From Bacteroidota bacterium (lineage in GTDB: Bacteria > Bacteroidota > Bacteroidia > NS11-12g > UBA9320), in assembly GCA_018700895.1 (NCBI GenBank), contig JABIUV010000041.1, positions 1-51,067 of the forward strand: DNA of 51,067 bases. Direction: 5' to 3'. Under the pieces are notes generated by a model. It saw only the letters and a program-made list of their open reading frames with translations, made no database searches and was not told the DNA's origin. Shown here one piece after another: positions 40,699 through 49,252 of this stretch (positions within the stretch are counted from its first letter, which is position 1; each line of letters opens with the position of its first letter). A program made the translations under genes and the position numbers.

Positions 40699-41677
40699 TG
40701 GTATCTCTTTTGGGACCGTCAGACTTTATTGTAGGTACTTTTTTCTTGATGGGCGTTGGTGTAGATGGAGTGGAAGTCCTGCCGGGAGTACCTTTTATTC
40801 CGCCTCCTGTCTGTGTATTTGTGCCGTTGTTACTTTTACCATTGGTAGTAGATGTTGGGGCCATATCCTTGTAGCGTGTATTCTGCGGTGATGTAGGTTC
40901 TGTTCTACTTCTATTATTGGCTTGATTTTGATAAGTGTATGTTTTAAAAAGGTGAATTCTAAAACCAACATTGATGAGTAAGAGATCGGTTTTTACATTT
41001 TGATAATTATCATAACTTATTTCATTGCTTCCTTCTACTCTTACAATATCTTGTAGTGGTAAAGCGATACCCGTTTCCCCAAAAGTATAAGTAACGCTGC
41101 TCTCTAATGAGAAACCGTCAGATACTTGATAATTTACCCCAACACTTCCACCATAATGAAATCGCTTTGTGTGTACTATTCTGTTGGTAATATCTATAGC
41201 TTCGTATTCAAGGTTTTGAGTGGGTTCATTTAGTGCGAGCGTTTGGAAGGTGGTATAATTACGATGTCCTGCAAGGAAGTCTATATATGGTGTAACTCTG
41301 CTGCCTTCCGGTACATAGTTGAGTCGAGCCATGCCAATTAATCCGTACATACGGTTGGTAGCTGTGACTGTAGCTCCTCCAGGTAAGGTGTTGCCATCAT
41401 CTACTACGACAATATTTTCAAAATCGCGTGTCCCTAATTTCGCAAAATCCATTCGAGCACCCACTTGAAAGTTGACAGGTGATTTGTAGGGCATTTTTCT
41501 GCTTAAATATGAGAAGTGTATGCCAAGCCCATCGTTATAGTCAATATATTGTAATTCGCTTTGCGGACAAGCCCAATTTAGCCCTATGCCCAGAGATCCT
41601 TTACCTACTTGTCCCGTTTGCTGGGCAAATGTGTTAATGCTGAAGAGTGTAATCAGAATGGTAAATGCTTCTTTCAT
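40685..41677 (-). CDS. Outer-membrane beta-barrel protein with low-complexity C-terminal tail
   Basis: A 330-aa secreted protein with signal peptide ending NTFAQ. Residues 20-255 form a small barrel (GSLGIGLNWACPQSE, LIGMARLNYVPEGSRVTPYIDFLAGH, LLLINVGFRIHLF, the last being the normal barrel end). A C-terminal extension of about 75 residues follows, rich in Thr, Pro, Asn, Gly and Lys, probably disordered and unusual after a barrel. The end overlaps the TPMT-like gene by 14 bases, so the tail may have arisen by loss of the original stop codon. I do not recognise a specific family. Confidence 0.8.
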   Translation of the reverse strand: MKEAFTILITLFSINTFAQQTGQVGKGSLGIGLNWACPQSELQYIDYNDGLGIHFSYLSRKMPYKSPVNFQVGARMDFAKLGTRDFENIVVVDDGNTLPGGATVTATNRMYGLIGMARLNYVPEGSRVTPYIDFLAGHRNYTTFQTLALNEPTQNLEYEAIDITNRIVHTKRFHYGGSVGVNYQVSDGFSLESSVTYTFGETGIALPLQDIVRVEGSNEISYDNYQNVKTDLLLINVGFRIHLFKTYTYQNQANNRSRTEPTSPQNTRYKDMAPTSTTNGKSNNGTNTQTGGGIKGTPGRTSTPSTPTPIKKKVPTIKSDGPKRDTNAGG

Positions 41678-41704
41678 ATCTTGTAATGTTCAAATATAGT
41701 GCCG

Positions 41705-42031
41705 TTACTTCAGTTTTGGGTTGTTTTGATGGCGTGTGGCATCGCGTTTTGTTTTTTTGTCCAAATTCTTAGCCAGAGCTTGCTCTAAATCTATATCACA
41801 TTGATTGGCCAAACACATCAACACAAATAGAACGTCAGCCATTTCATCTCCTAAGTCTACTTTTTTATCCGAGGTCTTAAAACTTTGCTCACCATATTTT
41901 CTGCTCATAACTCGAGCTACTTCGCCCACTTCTTCCATTAATATAGCTGTATTGGTAAGTGGGTCAAAATATCGAACGCCTACAGTTGTAATCCATTTGT
42001 CAATAGTAGCCTGTGCTTCTTTTATGGTCAT
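41705..42031 (-). CDS. MazG-like nucleotide pyrophosphohydrolase
   Basis: A 108-aa all-alpha NTP pyrophosphatase. The metal-binding helix motif EEVGEVAR (EExxE, about residues 33-40) and GDEMADVLFVL (ExxD, about 62-72) are exactly those of MazG/iMazG proteins. Its short length fits house-cleaning enzymes that hydrolyse abnormal dNTPs. Lies between two barrel-type genes; probably independent. Confidence 0.92.
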   Translation of the reverse strand: MTIKEAQATIDKWITTVGVRYFDPLTNTAILMEEVGEVARVMSRKYGEQSFKTSDKKVDLGDEMADVLFVLMCLANQCDIDLEQALAKNLDKKTKRDATRHQNNPKLK

Positions 42032-42064
42032 AAAGGCAAAGTAACACAGCTTTACGCAAATAGG

Positions 42065-44533
42065 CTAAAATGCCCACGAACTATTTTCAGCATCAAACGG
42101 TGTGATTAGGAATTTGAAGCCAGAGCGAAAACCTTGTTTGTTGCTTTGTGACACCACGTAATGTACACCAAACTTAAATCGAACCTTACCTATTCTAAAT
42201 AATCTACTCGCCCCAGTGTGCAATTCTGCGTATTGAAAATTACGTTCTGGTACATAGAGCAGCCCGCCACCGCCGGATAGACGGATGTTAAGCTGTTTTA
42301 ATCCGGGTATTTTACTCGTGATAAATCCATTGAACTCGTGATTATAGTGCGACTCAAAAAATCCTTCAAATACAGGGAAGGTGCTGTCTATCAGTTGGTA
42401 ACCAAACATAGGTGGTAAGAAGAAGTAAGGGTCTCCTCCCCGTTGATATCGATAATCCATAGCAAGCATAATGGTGGTATCCAAAAAGGAACCTATCTGT
42501 ACCTTGTACTCGCTCGTGCCAAAGATCCCTAAGTTTATGCGTTGATTTACACCCAATTCGATGTACTTAAAATCGGTAGTGGATTGGAAGAGATTAGGTG
42601 CCGCTTGCTGGTAATACAAACTAAAGGTGGGCCATCGTGATCCTAAAACTATTTTTTCTTTAGGTTCTTGTATATAAAGTTGTTTTGGGGTGTATGTTAA
42701 TCCAATACGAATTACGCTGCTACCGTTTACATCAAAATCTAAGGTAGGGTTTTCTAAGTTGCTGAATGTGCTATCAAAACGAGGGTTGAATTCAAAATCA
42801 GTAAGGGGCTTCCTGATATTGCTAGATAGCGATGTGCCAAGATATAATCCGTTAATAAGCTCAATAGAGTGACCAATACGAATGGTATTAGTTTCAAAAA
42901 AATTCGCTCGGCCAAACACATCTTGAAACGTGGCAAAGCTATTCACCACGTTGAACTCATTGTAGTAACCAATATTGATATTACCAAGCTTTTTGGGATT
43001 ATACCTAAAGTTGATATATGCACCGCCTTTCAGGTCATTGTTTCTAAAGCCATAGTTCAAGGCTGGAGACACGTAGAGCTTCTTTCTACTTTCAAAAGTT
43101 TTGGAATAGCTCAGACCATAGCGTAGCCTAAATCCGCCTATGGCCAGTGGATTTATCATGGCGAGTGCCGGGTCAAATCTCCATAGCACCTTTTTGTCAC
43201 GATTTATGTGACCTTGACCATCCCACAGCAGATTAGGAATTGTAATCCGATTAAAAGCGGAATCAAGCGAATCTAAATACCATTCGCTGGTGGTAATACG
43301 CAATAGACTGTCTTTGTAGGCTATAAACTTGGCCTCGTCTGTAGTTAGTGGTACGGGCCTGATGGTAGACCAATAGGATGTGTCACGTTCATAAGCACTA
43401 TCTTGGGTTACACCAACCTCGGCATTGAAAAATCGCTTAGCGTAAGTACTGTCAAATGAATGTTCGGTAAATAAGACTTGGGCTTTACCATCTGTAATGT
43501 CACGGTTGGTTTTCATTTGCCATTCTAGATTTTCCTCTAGCAGCAGCCACTTATTTTGTACTTCACCGTAGTATTGCTCTATGTTGAATTTATGGTACAC
43601 GATTAGCGACCGTTTGGGTACCGAAAGATTCACGTATTTCAATCGCCAAGTTTTATCCCAGATGTGTATTTCGCCAGTAAAAAGAGCATTTCCTGCCTTC
43701 TTAGGTTTCACTTGTATGCGGTAGTACTTGTCACCATTGTCGGTAATTGTAGAGCCTAATAACTTGAATCTATAATTCAAAAAGGCCGTATTGTTCAAAG
43801 GACTTACGTATGAATTGTCTCCCAGTTTTTTTACGAAAATGAGATTGTCATAAAAATTGAAATTGGCATCTGTAGTGTTGGTGTACATCAGGCTACTCTG
43901 ACTCCCTAAGCGTTTTGCGGCAACTTTTACCTGTTTGAAATCCCTCGGCAGTTGGGTATATTGAATAAACTTTCCTTCAAAATAATTTGCGTTTGGAATG
44001 CTGTCGTTTTTTGCTTGAACAACCGCTAGGTCATCAGCATCTCGCTCTTTCTCTTTGTCATCATCCTCGTCCATTTTGGTGACGGTTATTTTCTCCTTAC
44101 TCTTTACGTATATCGTTCGCTTTTGGTTAGTGAACTGGTTTTGGTATAGCTCTTTTGAGTCTATTGCATTTCGGATGATTTGATAGGAGAGGTCCTTCCG
44201 TTTGTTCATTACAGTGACCATCTTGAGCTGGTCTGAGTCTTCTGTGAGGGTAATGTTTAATGTCGTACTGCCCTTCACCAGTTGGTCTACTTGTACACTT
44301 TTATAACCCACGTACTGAAAACTAATGCGGTGTACACCTTTGGCCAGTCTTAGTTCATACCTTCCTGTATTATCGGTAACGGTTCCACCTCCATTCTGGA
44401 GTCTTACCATAACTCCGGGTATTGGAGTAGCTAGAGTGTCGGTCACGTAGCCCCTTACCAGATTGTATTCTTGAGCATAGGTTGCACTAATACTGCAAGC
44501 TACTATTAGGAGTATGCCCAAGAGTTTCTTCAT
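42065..44533 (-). CDS. DUF5686 family outer-membrane protein with carboxypeptidase-like regulatory domain
   Basis: An 822-aa protein: signal peptide (ATYAQ), a CarboxypepD_reg-like domain at about 24-110 (VRGYVTDTLATPIPGVMVRL, TDNTGRYELRL), then a DUF5686 body with NKRKDLSYQIIRNAI and KRSLIVYHKFNIEQYYGE, and a long C-terminal barrel ending SSWAF. It is widespread in Bacteroidota, and of unknown function; the domain order resembles TonB-dependent receptors but no plug is evident. It runs alone, divergent from gpmI. Confidence 0.88.
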   Translation of the reverse strand: MKKLLGILLIVACSISATYAQEYNLVRGYVTDTLATPIPGVMVRLQNGGGTVTDNTGRYELRLAKGVHRISFQYVGYKSVQVDQLVKGSTTLNITLTEDSDQLKMVTVMNKRKDLSYQIIRNAIDSKELYQNQFTNQKRTIYVKSKEKITVTKMDEDDDKEKERDADDLAVVQAKNDSIPNANYFEGKFIQYTQLPRDFKQVKVAAKRLGSQSSLMYTNTTDANFNFYDNLIFVKKLGDNSYVSPLNNTAFLNYRFKLLGSTITDNGDKYYRIQVKPKKAGNALFTGEIHIWDKTWRLKYVNLSVPKRSLIVYHKFNIEQYYGEVQNKWLLLEENLEWQMKTNRDITDGKAQVLFTEHSFDSTYAKRFFNAEVGVTQDSAYERDTSYWSTIRPVPLTTDEAKFIAYKDSLLRITTSEWYLDSLDSAFNRITIPNLLWDGQGHINRDKKVLWRFDPALAMINPLAIGGFRLRYGLSYSKTFESRKKLYVSPALNYGFRNNDLKGGAYINFRYNPKKLGNINIGYYNEFNVVNSFATFQDVFGRANFFETNTIRIGHSIELINGLYLGTSLSSNIRKPLTDFEFNPRFDSTFSNLENPTLDFDVNGSSVIRIGLTYTPKQLYIQEPKEKIVLGSRWPTFSLYYQQAAPNLFQSTTDFKYIELGVNQRINLGIFGTSEYKVQIGSFLDTTIMLAMDYRYQRGGDPYFFLPPMFGYQLIDSTFPVFEGFFESHYNHEFNGFITSKIPGLKQLNIRLSGGGGLLYVPERNFQYAELHTGASRLFRIGKVRFKFGVHYVVSQSNKQGFRSGFKFLITPFDAENSSWAF

Positions 44534-44701
44534 GAGATTTTAAATGAGTATAACGTACCTGGAGTTTTAATGTTACAAATGTGTTCTGAAATTTGTAAGT
44601 AAGTGGATGTAATCGATTAATGAAACACAAATGTTGGTGGAAGTGTCTAAGCTTTGTGTCAAGGTCTGAATAAATTCCTACGCTATTATTAATAGGAATA
44701 A

Positions 44702-44709
44702 TAGCTTTG
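44702..44709 (+). promoter_or_regulatory. Candidate -7 box for gpmI
   Basis: TAGCTTTG fits TAnnTTTG exactly and lies 11 bases before the gpmI ATG. No -33 TTG was found at the expected distance. Confidence 0.4.
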
Positions 44710-44720
44710 CATCGCATATA

Positions 44721-46226
44721 ATGGATAAAAAAGTAATACTATTAATACTAGATGGATGGGGAATCGGTAATAAGGATGCGTCAGATGCTATTCATCAAGC
44801 AAAGACACCTTTTGTAGATAGTTTGGCAACAAATGCCGCGAGTGCTACACTCAAAACGTACGGAGAAAATGTAGGGTTGCCTGATGGCCAAATGGGAAAC
44901 TCCGAAGTAGGGCATATGAACATAGGAGCCGGTAGAGTAGTATGGCAAATGCTCGTGCGTATCAATAAGGCATTTGCTGATAAGGCCGTTCTAGAAATGG
45001 ATAACTTTAAAAAGATAATAGAACTAGCTCAAGATAATCCTACACGAAGTATCCATCTTATGGGCCTAGTAAGTGATGGTGGCGTGCATAGTAGCTTGGA
45101 GCATCTCAAAGCTCTGAATGGTATACTGAAAGAGCAAGGCTTAGACGATAGGGTGTATATTCACGCCTTTACCGATGGAAGAGATACGGATCCTTACAAC
45201 GGACTGGGTTATCTGAATGAGGTGGTAGGAGATGAAGGCTTTGGAAATGCGACGCTTGCTAGTATTACGGGGAGATATTACGCTATGGATAGAGATAAGC
45301 GATGGGAAAGAACCCAATTGGCTTACGAAGCAATGGTAAATGGCAAGGGCGAGAAGGAAGATAATTACCAAGCAGCGATACAAGCAAGCTATGATGCGGG
45401 AGTCACGGATGAGTTTATAAAACCTATCATCCTGAGCGATACTATGGTGAAGGAAGATGATATTGTATTGTGTTTCAACTTTAGAACAGACAGAGGACGT
45501 CAGATATCGACTGTGCTTACACAACAGGATATGCCAGAGTACGGAATGAGTACCTTGCCACTTCATTATTTCACTATGACGGAGTACGATAAGACTTATA
45601 CCAACTTAAATGTACTCTTTGATAACCAAGACCTTAAAAATACACTCGGTGAAGTACTAAGCAAGGCGGGCAAAACACAACTGCGTGCTGCTGAAACAGA
45701 GAAATATCCGCACGTCACCTTTTTCTTTAACGGAGGTAGGGAAGAACCTTTTGAGGGAGAACAACGAAAAATGGCAAATTCGCCTAAGGTTGCTACGTAT
45801 GACTTGCAGCCAGAAATGAGTGCTGTCGAACTCACCGCCAAGGTGCAAGGCCATATTCGTGAGCATACGCCAGACTTTGTATGTCTAAACTATGCTAATC
45901 CAGATATGGTAGGACATACGGGTGTTTTTGATGCGATCACTAAAGCATGTGAAACGGTAGATGGATGCACGCAAGAGATGGTTCAGATGGCACAAGAATT
46001 GGGCTATAGTGTAATTGTAATAGCCGATCACGGCAATGCTGACAAGGCAACCAATGAAGATGGGTCGCCTAATACCGCTCATACTACTAACTTAGTGCCG
46101 ATATATGTGGTTGATAATGATATCCGCGAAGTGAAATCAGGAAAACTCGCCGACATAGCACCTACTGTACTGCAACTGATGGGTGTGGAAGATCCTTCAG
46201 ATATGGATGGTGTTTCGCTGCTTTAG
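44721..46226 (+). CDS. gpmI: 2,3-bisphosphoglycerate-independent phosphoglycerate mutase
   Basis: Interconverts 3- and 2-phosphoglycerate in glycolysis, with two Mn ions. The 501-aa product has LLILDGWGIG with a metal Asp, the phosphoserine motif GNSEVGHMNIGAGR (Ser about 62), HAFTDGRDTDP, CFNFRTDRGRQ, YANPDMVGHTG and ADHGNADK with remaining metal ligands, and a normal length. Complete; it stands alone. Confidence 0.97.
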   Translation: MDKKVILLILDGWGIGNKDASDAIHQAKTPFVDSLATNAASATLKTYGENVGLPDGQMGNSEVGHMNIGAGRVVWQMLVRINKAFADKAVLEMDNFKKIIELAQDNPTRSIHLMGLVSDGGVHSSLEHLKALNGILKEQGLDDRVYIHAFTDGRDTDPYNGLGYLNEVVGDEGFGNATLASITGRYYAMDRDKRWERTQLAYEAMVNGKGEKEDNYQAAIQASYDAGVTDEFIKPIILSDTMVKEDDIVLCFNFRTDRGRQISTVLTQQDMPEYGMSTLPLHYFTMTEYDKTYTNLNVLFDNQDLKNTLGEVLSKAGKTQLRAAETEKYPHVTFFFNGGREEPFEGEQRKMANSPKVATYDLQPEMSAVELTAKVQGHIREHTPDFVCLNYANPDMVGHTGVFDAITKACETVDGCTQEMVQMAQELGYSVIVIADHGNADKATNEDGSPNTAHTTNLVPIYVVDNDIREVKSGKLADIAPTVLQLMGVEDPSDMDGVSLL

Positions 46227-46294
46227 GTTGTCTCGAATAAAAATCACTTCAATAAGTAATCCATGACCAATAGAGAGGTGCAGCACATTAGTCA

Positions 46295-46858
46295 TTATAC
46301 CTCACTTGTCCAATCAGAGTGATACTTTTTGCCCGAAGAGTCGTCCTTTCGCTCATAGGTATGTGCTCCAAAGTAGTCGCGTTGAGCCTGAATAATATTG
46401 GCTGAGCTATCTGCTATCTTCACTCCGTGAAAATAATTTAATGCTTCCATTAAGCAAGGCGTATGCAACTCACTTGCTATACAACTTGTTACTACTTTTT
46501 GAATAGCAGCGTGAGATGCCTTGAGTTGGCTAGCCCACGGCTTGGTAAATAGGAGTGGAGTGTCGTTGGTTAGCGTGCGAGCTATCTCTTTCATCAGGTC
46601 TGATTTTATGATGCAGCCTTCTGTCCATATTTGAGCAATGTTGCTTAGTCTCACATTCCATTTATGCTTGTCTGATACGTTTTTGATGAGCGAAAACCCT
46701 TGATGGTGATTGATGATACGACTAAATTGGTAAGCCTCCTTTAGTTCATCTGCGTTTATGTCACATCTGTGTTTCTTGCTTCCGAATACTTCCGCGGCTT
46801 GTTGTCTGGTGTCTTTAAAAAAGGAGAGGTAGACCTTTGCTACATAAAATTTCCCCAA
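46295..46858 (-). pseudogene. gnd: 6-phosphogluconate dehydrogenase, C-terminal remnant
   Basis: Of a normal 470-aa 6PGDH, only the helical C-terminal part remains (187 aa by frame): AYQFSRIINHHQGFSLI, NVRLSNIAQIWTEGCIIKS and the C-terminal IIQAQRDYFGAHTYER signature with a final HSDWTSEV. The NADP-binding Rossmann domain and the catalytic Lys region are missing; an in-frame TAA lies just before, and only TTG 46858 could start it. It abuts the TetR promoter, so the loss probably accompanied arrival or rearrangement of the export operon. Not functional as a dehydrogenase. Confidence 0.85.
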
Positions 46859-46889
46859 ATTTTATGTCGTTATTAAAAAACAATAGTAA

Positions 46890-46897
46890 TACTTTTG
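46890..46897 (+). promoter_or_regulatory. Candidate -7 box for the tetR/export operon
   Basis: TACTTTTG matches TAnnTTTG exactly, 13 bases before ATG 46911. It lies between the gnd remnant and tetR. Confidence 0.4.
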
Positions 46898-46910
46898 CGT
46901 TGTGGAAGTA

Positions 46911-47579
46911 ATGCTATCAAACTTAACCTTTATTATCAATACCAAAACCTGCCTCAAAAGCCCCGTGGAGTCAGATCTAGGCAAGAGAATACTGCTCGAG
47001 AGCATCAATCTGCTAGACGAGATAGGGCTGGAGCAATTCACCTTTCGTAAGCTCGCCAAAAACATCGGCTCTACAGAGGCGTCTATTTACCGTTACTTTG
47101 AGAATAAGCACAAGCTATTGCTCTTTTTGGTAAACTGGTATTGGGGCTGGCTGGAGAGTAAGATACTTCTACTTACCCACAATCAAACATCGAGTTACCA
47201 GAAACTAGAGACCGTAATAGAGTTGCTAGCATCACCCATTGAGAAAGATGATAGTATTGCCTACATCAACGAGGAAAAGCTTTATAGGATTATCATCAGC
47301 GAAGCTCCCAAAGCATACCTTGTGAAGGAGGTAGATGCTGAAAATCTAGAGGGCGTGTTCTTAGGTTACAAAGGACTATGCTCCATACTCGCGGGTTTCA
47401 TACTCGCTATTAATCCCAAGTATAGTCACGCCAATTCACTTGCAAGCACCATCGTAGAAACGTGCCATAACCAAGTTTATTTCAGTAAACACTTACCTAG
47501 ACTTACCAACTTACAGCAAGATGATCACTCATCGCTCAAGGACTTTGTATTGCACCTCACAGCCTCCACCATTCAATAA
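46911..47579 (+). CDS. TetR/AcrR family transcriptional regulator
   Basis: A 222-aa DNA-binding repressor of the TetR type. The N-terminal HTH appears at about residues 24-68: GKRILLESINLLDEIGLEQF, TFRKLAKNIGSTEASIYRYF, ENKHKLLLFLVNWYWGWLE, close to the family consensus. The rest is the all-helical ligand domain. ATG 46911 is preferred; GTG 46902 would add three residues. It is the first gene of the ABC-HlyD-TolC operon (30 bases before the ABC gene), so it probably controls that export system. Confidence 0.9.
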   Translation: MLSNLTFIINTKTCLKSPVESDLGKRILLESINLLDEIGLEQFTFRKLAKNIGSTEASIYRYFENKHKLLLFLVNWYWGWLESKILLLTHNQTSSYQKLETVIELLASPIEKDDSIAYINEEKLYRIIISEAPKAYLVKEVDAENLEGVFLGYKGLCSILAGFILAINPKYSHANSLASTIVETCHNQVYFSKHLPRLTNLQQDDHSSLKDFVLHLTASTIQ

Positions 47580-47609
47580 AATTTAGACCAAAGAGAACAA
47601 TAGAATTCA

Positions 47610-49247
47610 ATGAAACCGATACAACGTTTTTGGGGATTACTCAGACAGGACAAGAGAGACCTGCTATACCTTTATTTGTATGCCATTTGTAATGGTATTA
47701 TCAATCTGTCATTGCCCGTTGGTATTCAGGCTATTATGGGCTTGGTACTTGCTGGCAGATTAAGCACTAGCTGGATGATACTTACCTTCATAGTGATGAT
47801 GGGTGTAGCTATAGCAGGTGTTTTTCAGATTATGCAGCTTTATATAGTGGAGATATTGCAACGCCGATTATTCGCTCGTGCAGCGTTTGACTTCGCGTAC
47901 CGCATACCCAAGTTTAGAATTAAAAAACTAGGCAACTACTACGCACCAGAGTTGGTCAATCGTTTTTTTGATACGGTTACTATTCAAAAAAGCCTTAGTA
48001 AGATACTGATGGACTTTAGTACCTCTATTCTCCAGATTATTTTTGGATTGATACTACTCTCGCTGTATCACCCTATATTCATTGCCTTTGGGTTTGTATT
48101 GCTCTTAGTACTGTTTCTAATCATATACATTACAAGCAAGCCCGGTATGCGTACCAGTTTGGCTGAGAGTAACAATAAGTATGAGATGGCGTTTTGGCTT
48201 ACGGAGCTAGCACGTGCCTTGCCCACATTCAAGTTAAGTGCGGATTCTAATCTCAATCTTACACGTACAGATGATATAGTGCACAAGTATGTAGATTCTC
48301 GTAAAAAGCACTTTCGCGTATTGCTTGGGCAGTATGCCAGCGTCATAGGGCTCAAGACCTTGGTTACTGCGGGGCTGCTTATCGTAGGGGCATTACTGCT
48401 TATACAAAATGCGATTACCATAGGGCAGTTTGTAGCCTCTGAGATTGTGATTATCCTCATACTCAACTCATCTGAAAAACTTATAATGAGTATGGAGGCG
48501 ATATACGATGTGCTTACATCTATAGAGAAATTGGGTAAGGTTACGGATATGCCTATAGAAAAGGATACACGAGGAGGTATGGAGCTAGATCACACTCAGC
48601 TTATCGGGATAGAAGTACAACACCTTGATGTATTTGGTGCCTTGGAACAAAATAAAATCAATGAAGACATTAGTTTCAAAGTACCACCTGGCAGCAATAC
48701 GTGTCTCACTGGTGATGCAGGTAGCGGTAAGTCTACCGTAATGAAAATTCTAAGTACTACGATAGATAATTACGAAGGCTCAATATTATACAATGATGTG
48801 CCTATACAAAACCTAGACTTAGGAAAATTGCGTAAAGATATCGGTTACATTTTCGCGGAGCAGGAGATATTTTACGGTAGTTTTATAGAGAATATTTCAC
48901 TGGGTAGAGAAGGAATAAGTGATAGCGATGTGATAAGTATTGCACAGGAAGTAGGATTAGACAAATTGGTACAGAGTTTCCCTGAGGGATATCATCACGT
49001 AGTACTCAATTCCGAAAGAGTGTTTTCGGGTACGGATAGGGTTCGCCTACTTGTAGCTCGTGCCTTAATAGCAAACCCTAAGTTGGTGTTTGCAGAAGAT
49101 GTATTCTCAGGACTAAAAGAGGAGTATGCATCCAAGCTACTATTGCTGCTACTGAATAAATGTAAGGATAAAACCTTAGTGATTGTATCTAATAATGAGC
49201 GAGTGATGAAGGAGTGTAACAATATTATAAATCTAATAAACAGATAA
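47610..49247 (+). CDS. ABC transporter (type I secretion-like), degenerate nucleotide-binding domain
   Basis: A 545-aa half transporter: six TM helices in residues 20-300 (PVGIQAIMGLVLAGRLS, RIPKFRIKKLGNYYAPELVN, a segment typical of Bacteroidota HlyB/PrtD-like proteins) then an NBD. Walker A is intact (GDAGSGKST, about residue 367), but the Q-loop Gln is Ala (YIFAEQEIF), the signature reads FSGTDRVR instead of LSGGQ, Walker B/catalytic residues read VFAEDVF rather than xxxDEP, and the H-loop His is Asn (VIVSNNER). Relatives in this Bacteroidota family seem to be similarly degenerate (recollection). There is no peptidase domain. Operon with HlyD and TolC genes suggests export of a peptide, lipid or drug; substrate unknown. 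Confidence 0.88.
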   Translation: MKPIQRFWGLLRQDKRDLLYLYLYAICNGIINLSLPVGIQAIMGLVLAGRLSTSWMILTFIVMMGVAIAGVFQIMQLYIVEILQRRLFARAAFDFAYRIPKFRIKKLGNYYAPELVNRFFDTVTIQKSLSKILMDFSTSILQIIFGLILLSLYHPIFIAFGFVLLLVLFLIIYITSKPGMRTSLAESNNKYEMAFWLTELARALPTFKLSADSNLNLTRTDDIVHKYVDSRKKHFRVLLGQYASVIGLKTLVTAGLLIVGALLLIQNAITIGQFVASEIVIILILNSSEKLIMSMEAIYDVLTSIEKLGKVTDMPIEKDTRGGMELDHTQLIGIEVQHLDVFGALEQNKINEDISFKVPPGSNTCLTGDAGSGKSTVMKILSTTIDNYEGSILYNDVPIQNLDLGKLRKDIGYIFAEQEIFYGSFIENISLGREGISDSDVISIAQEVGLDKLVQSFPEGYHHVVLNSERVFSGTDRVRLLVARALIANPKLVFAEDVFSGLKEEYASKLLLLLLNKCKDKTLVIVSNNERVMKECNNIINLINR

Positions 49248-49252
49248 TTGCA

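Noticed and set aside
40467-40891. Plus-strand hydrophobic frames opposite the TPMT and barrel genes
   Set aside because: They are shadows of two overlapping well-supported minus-strand genes.
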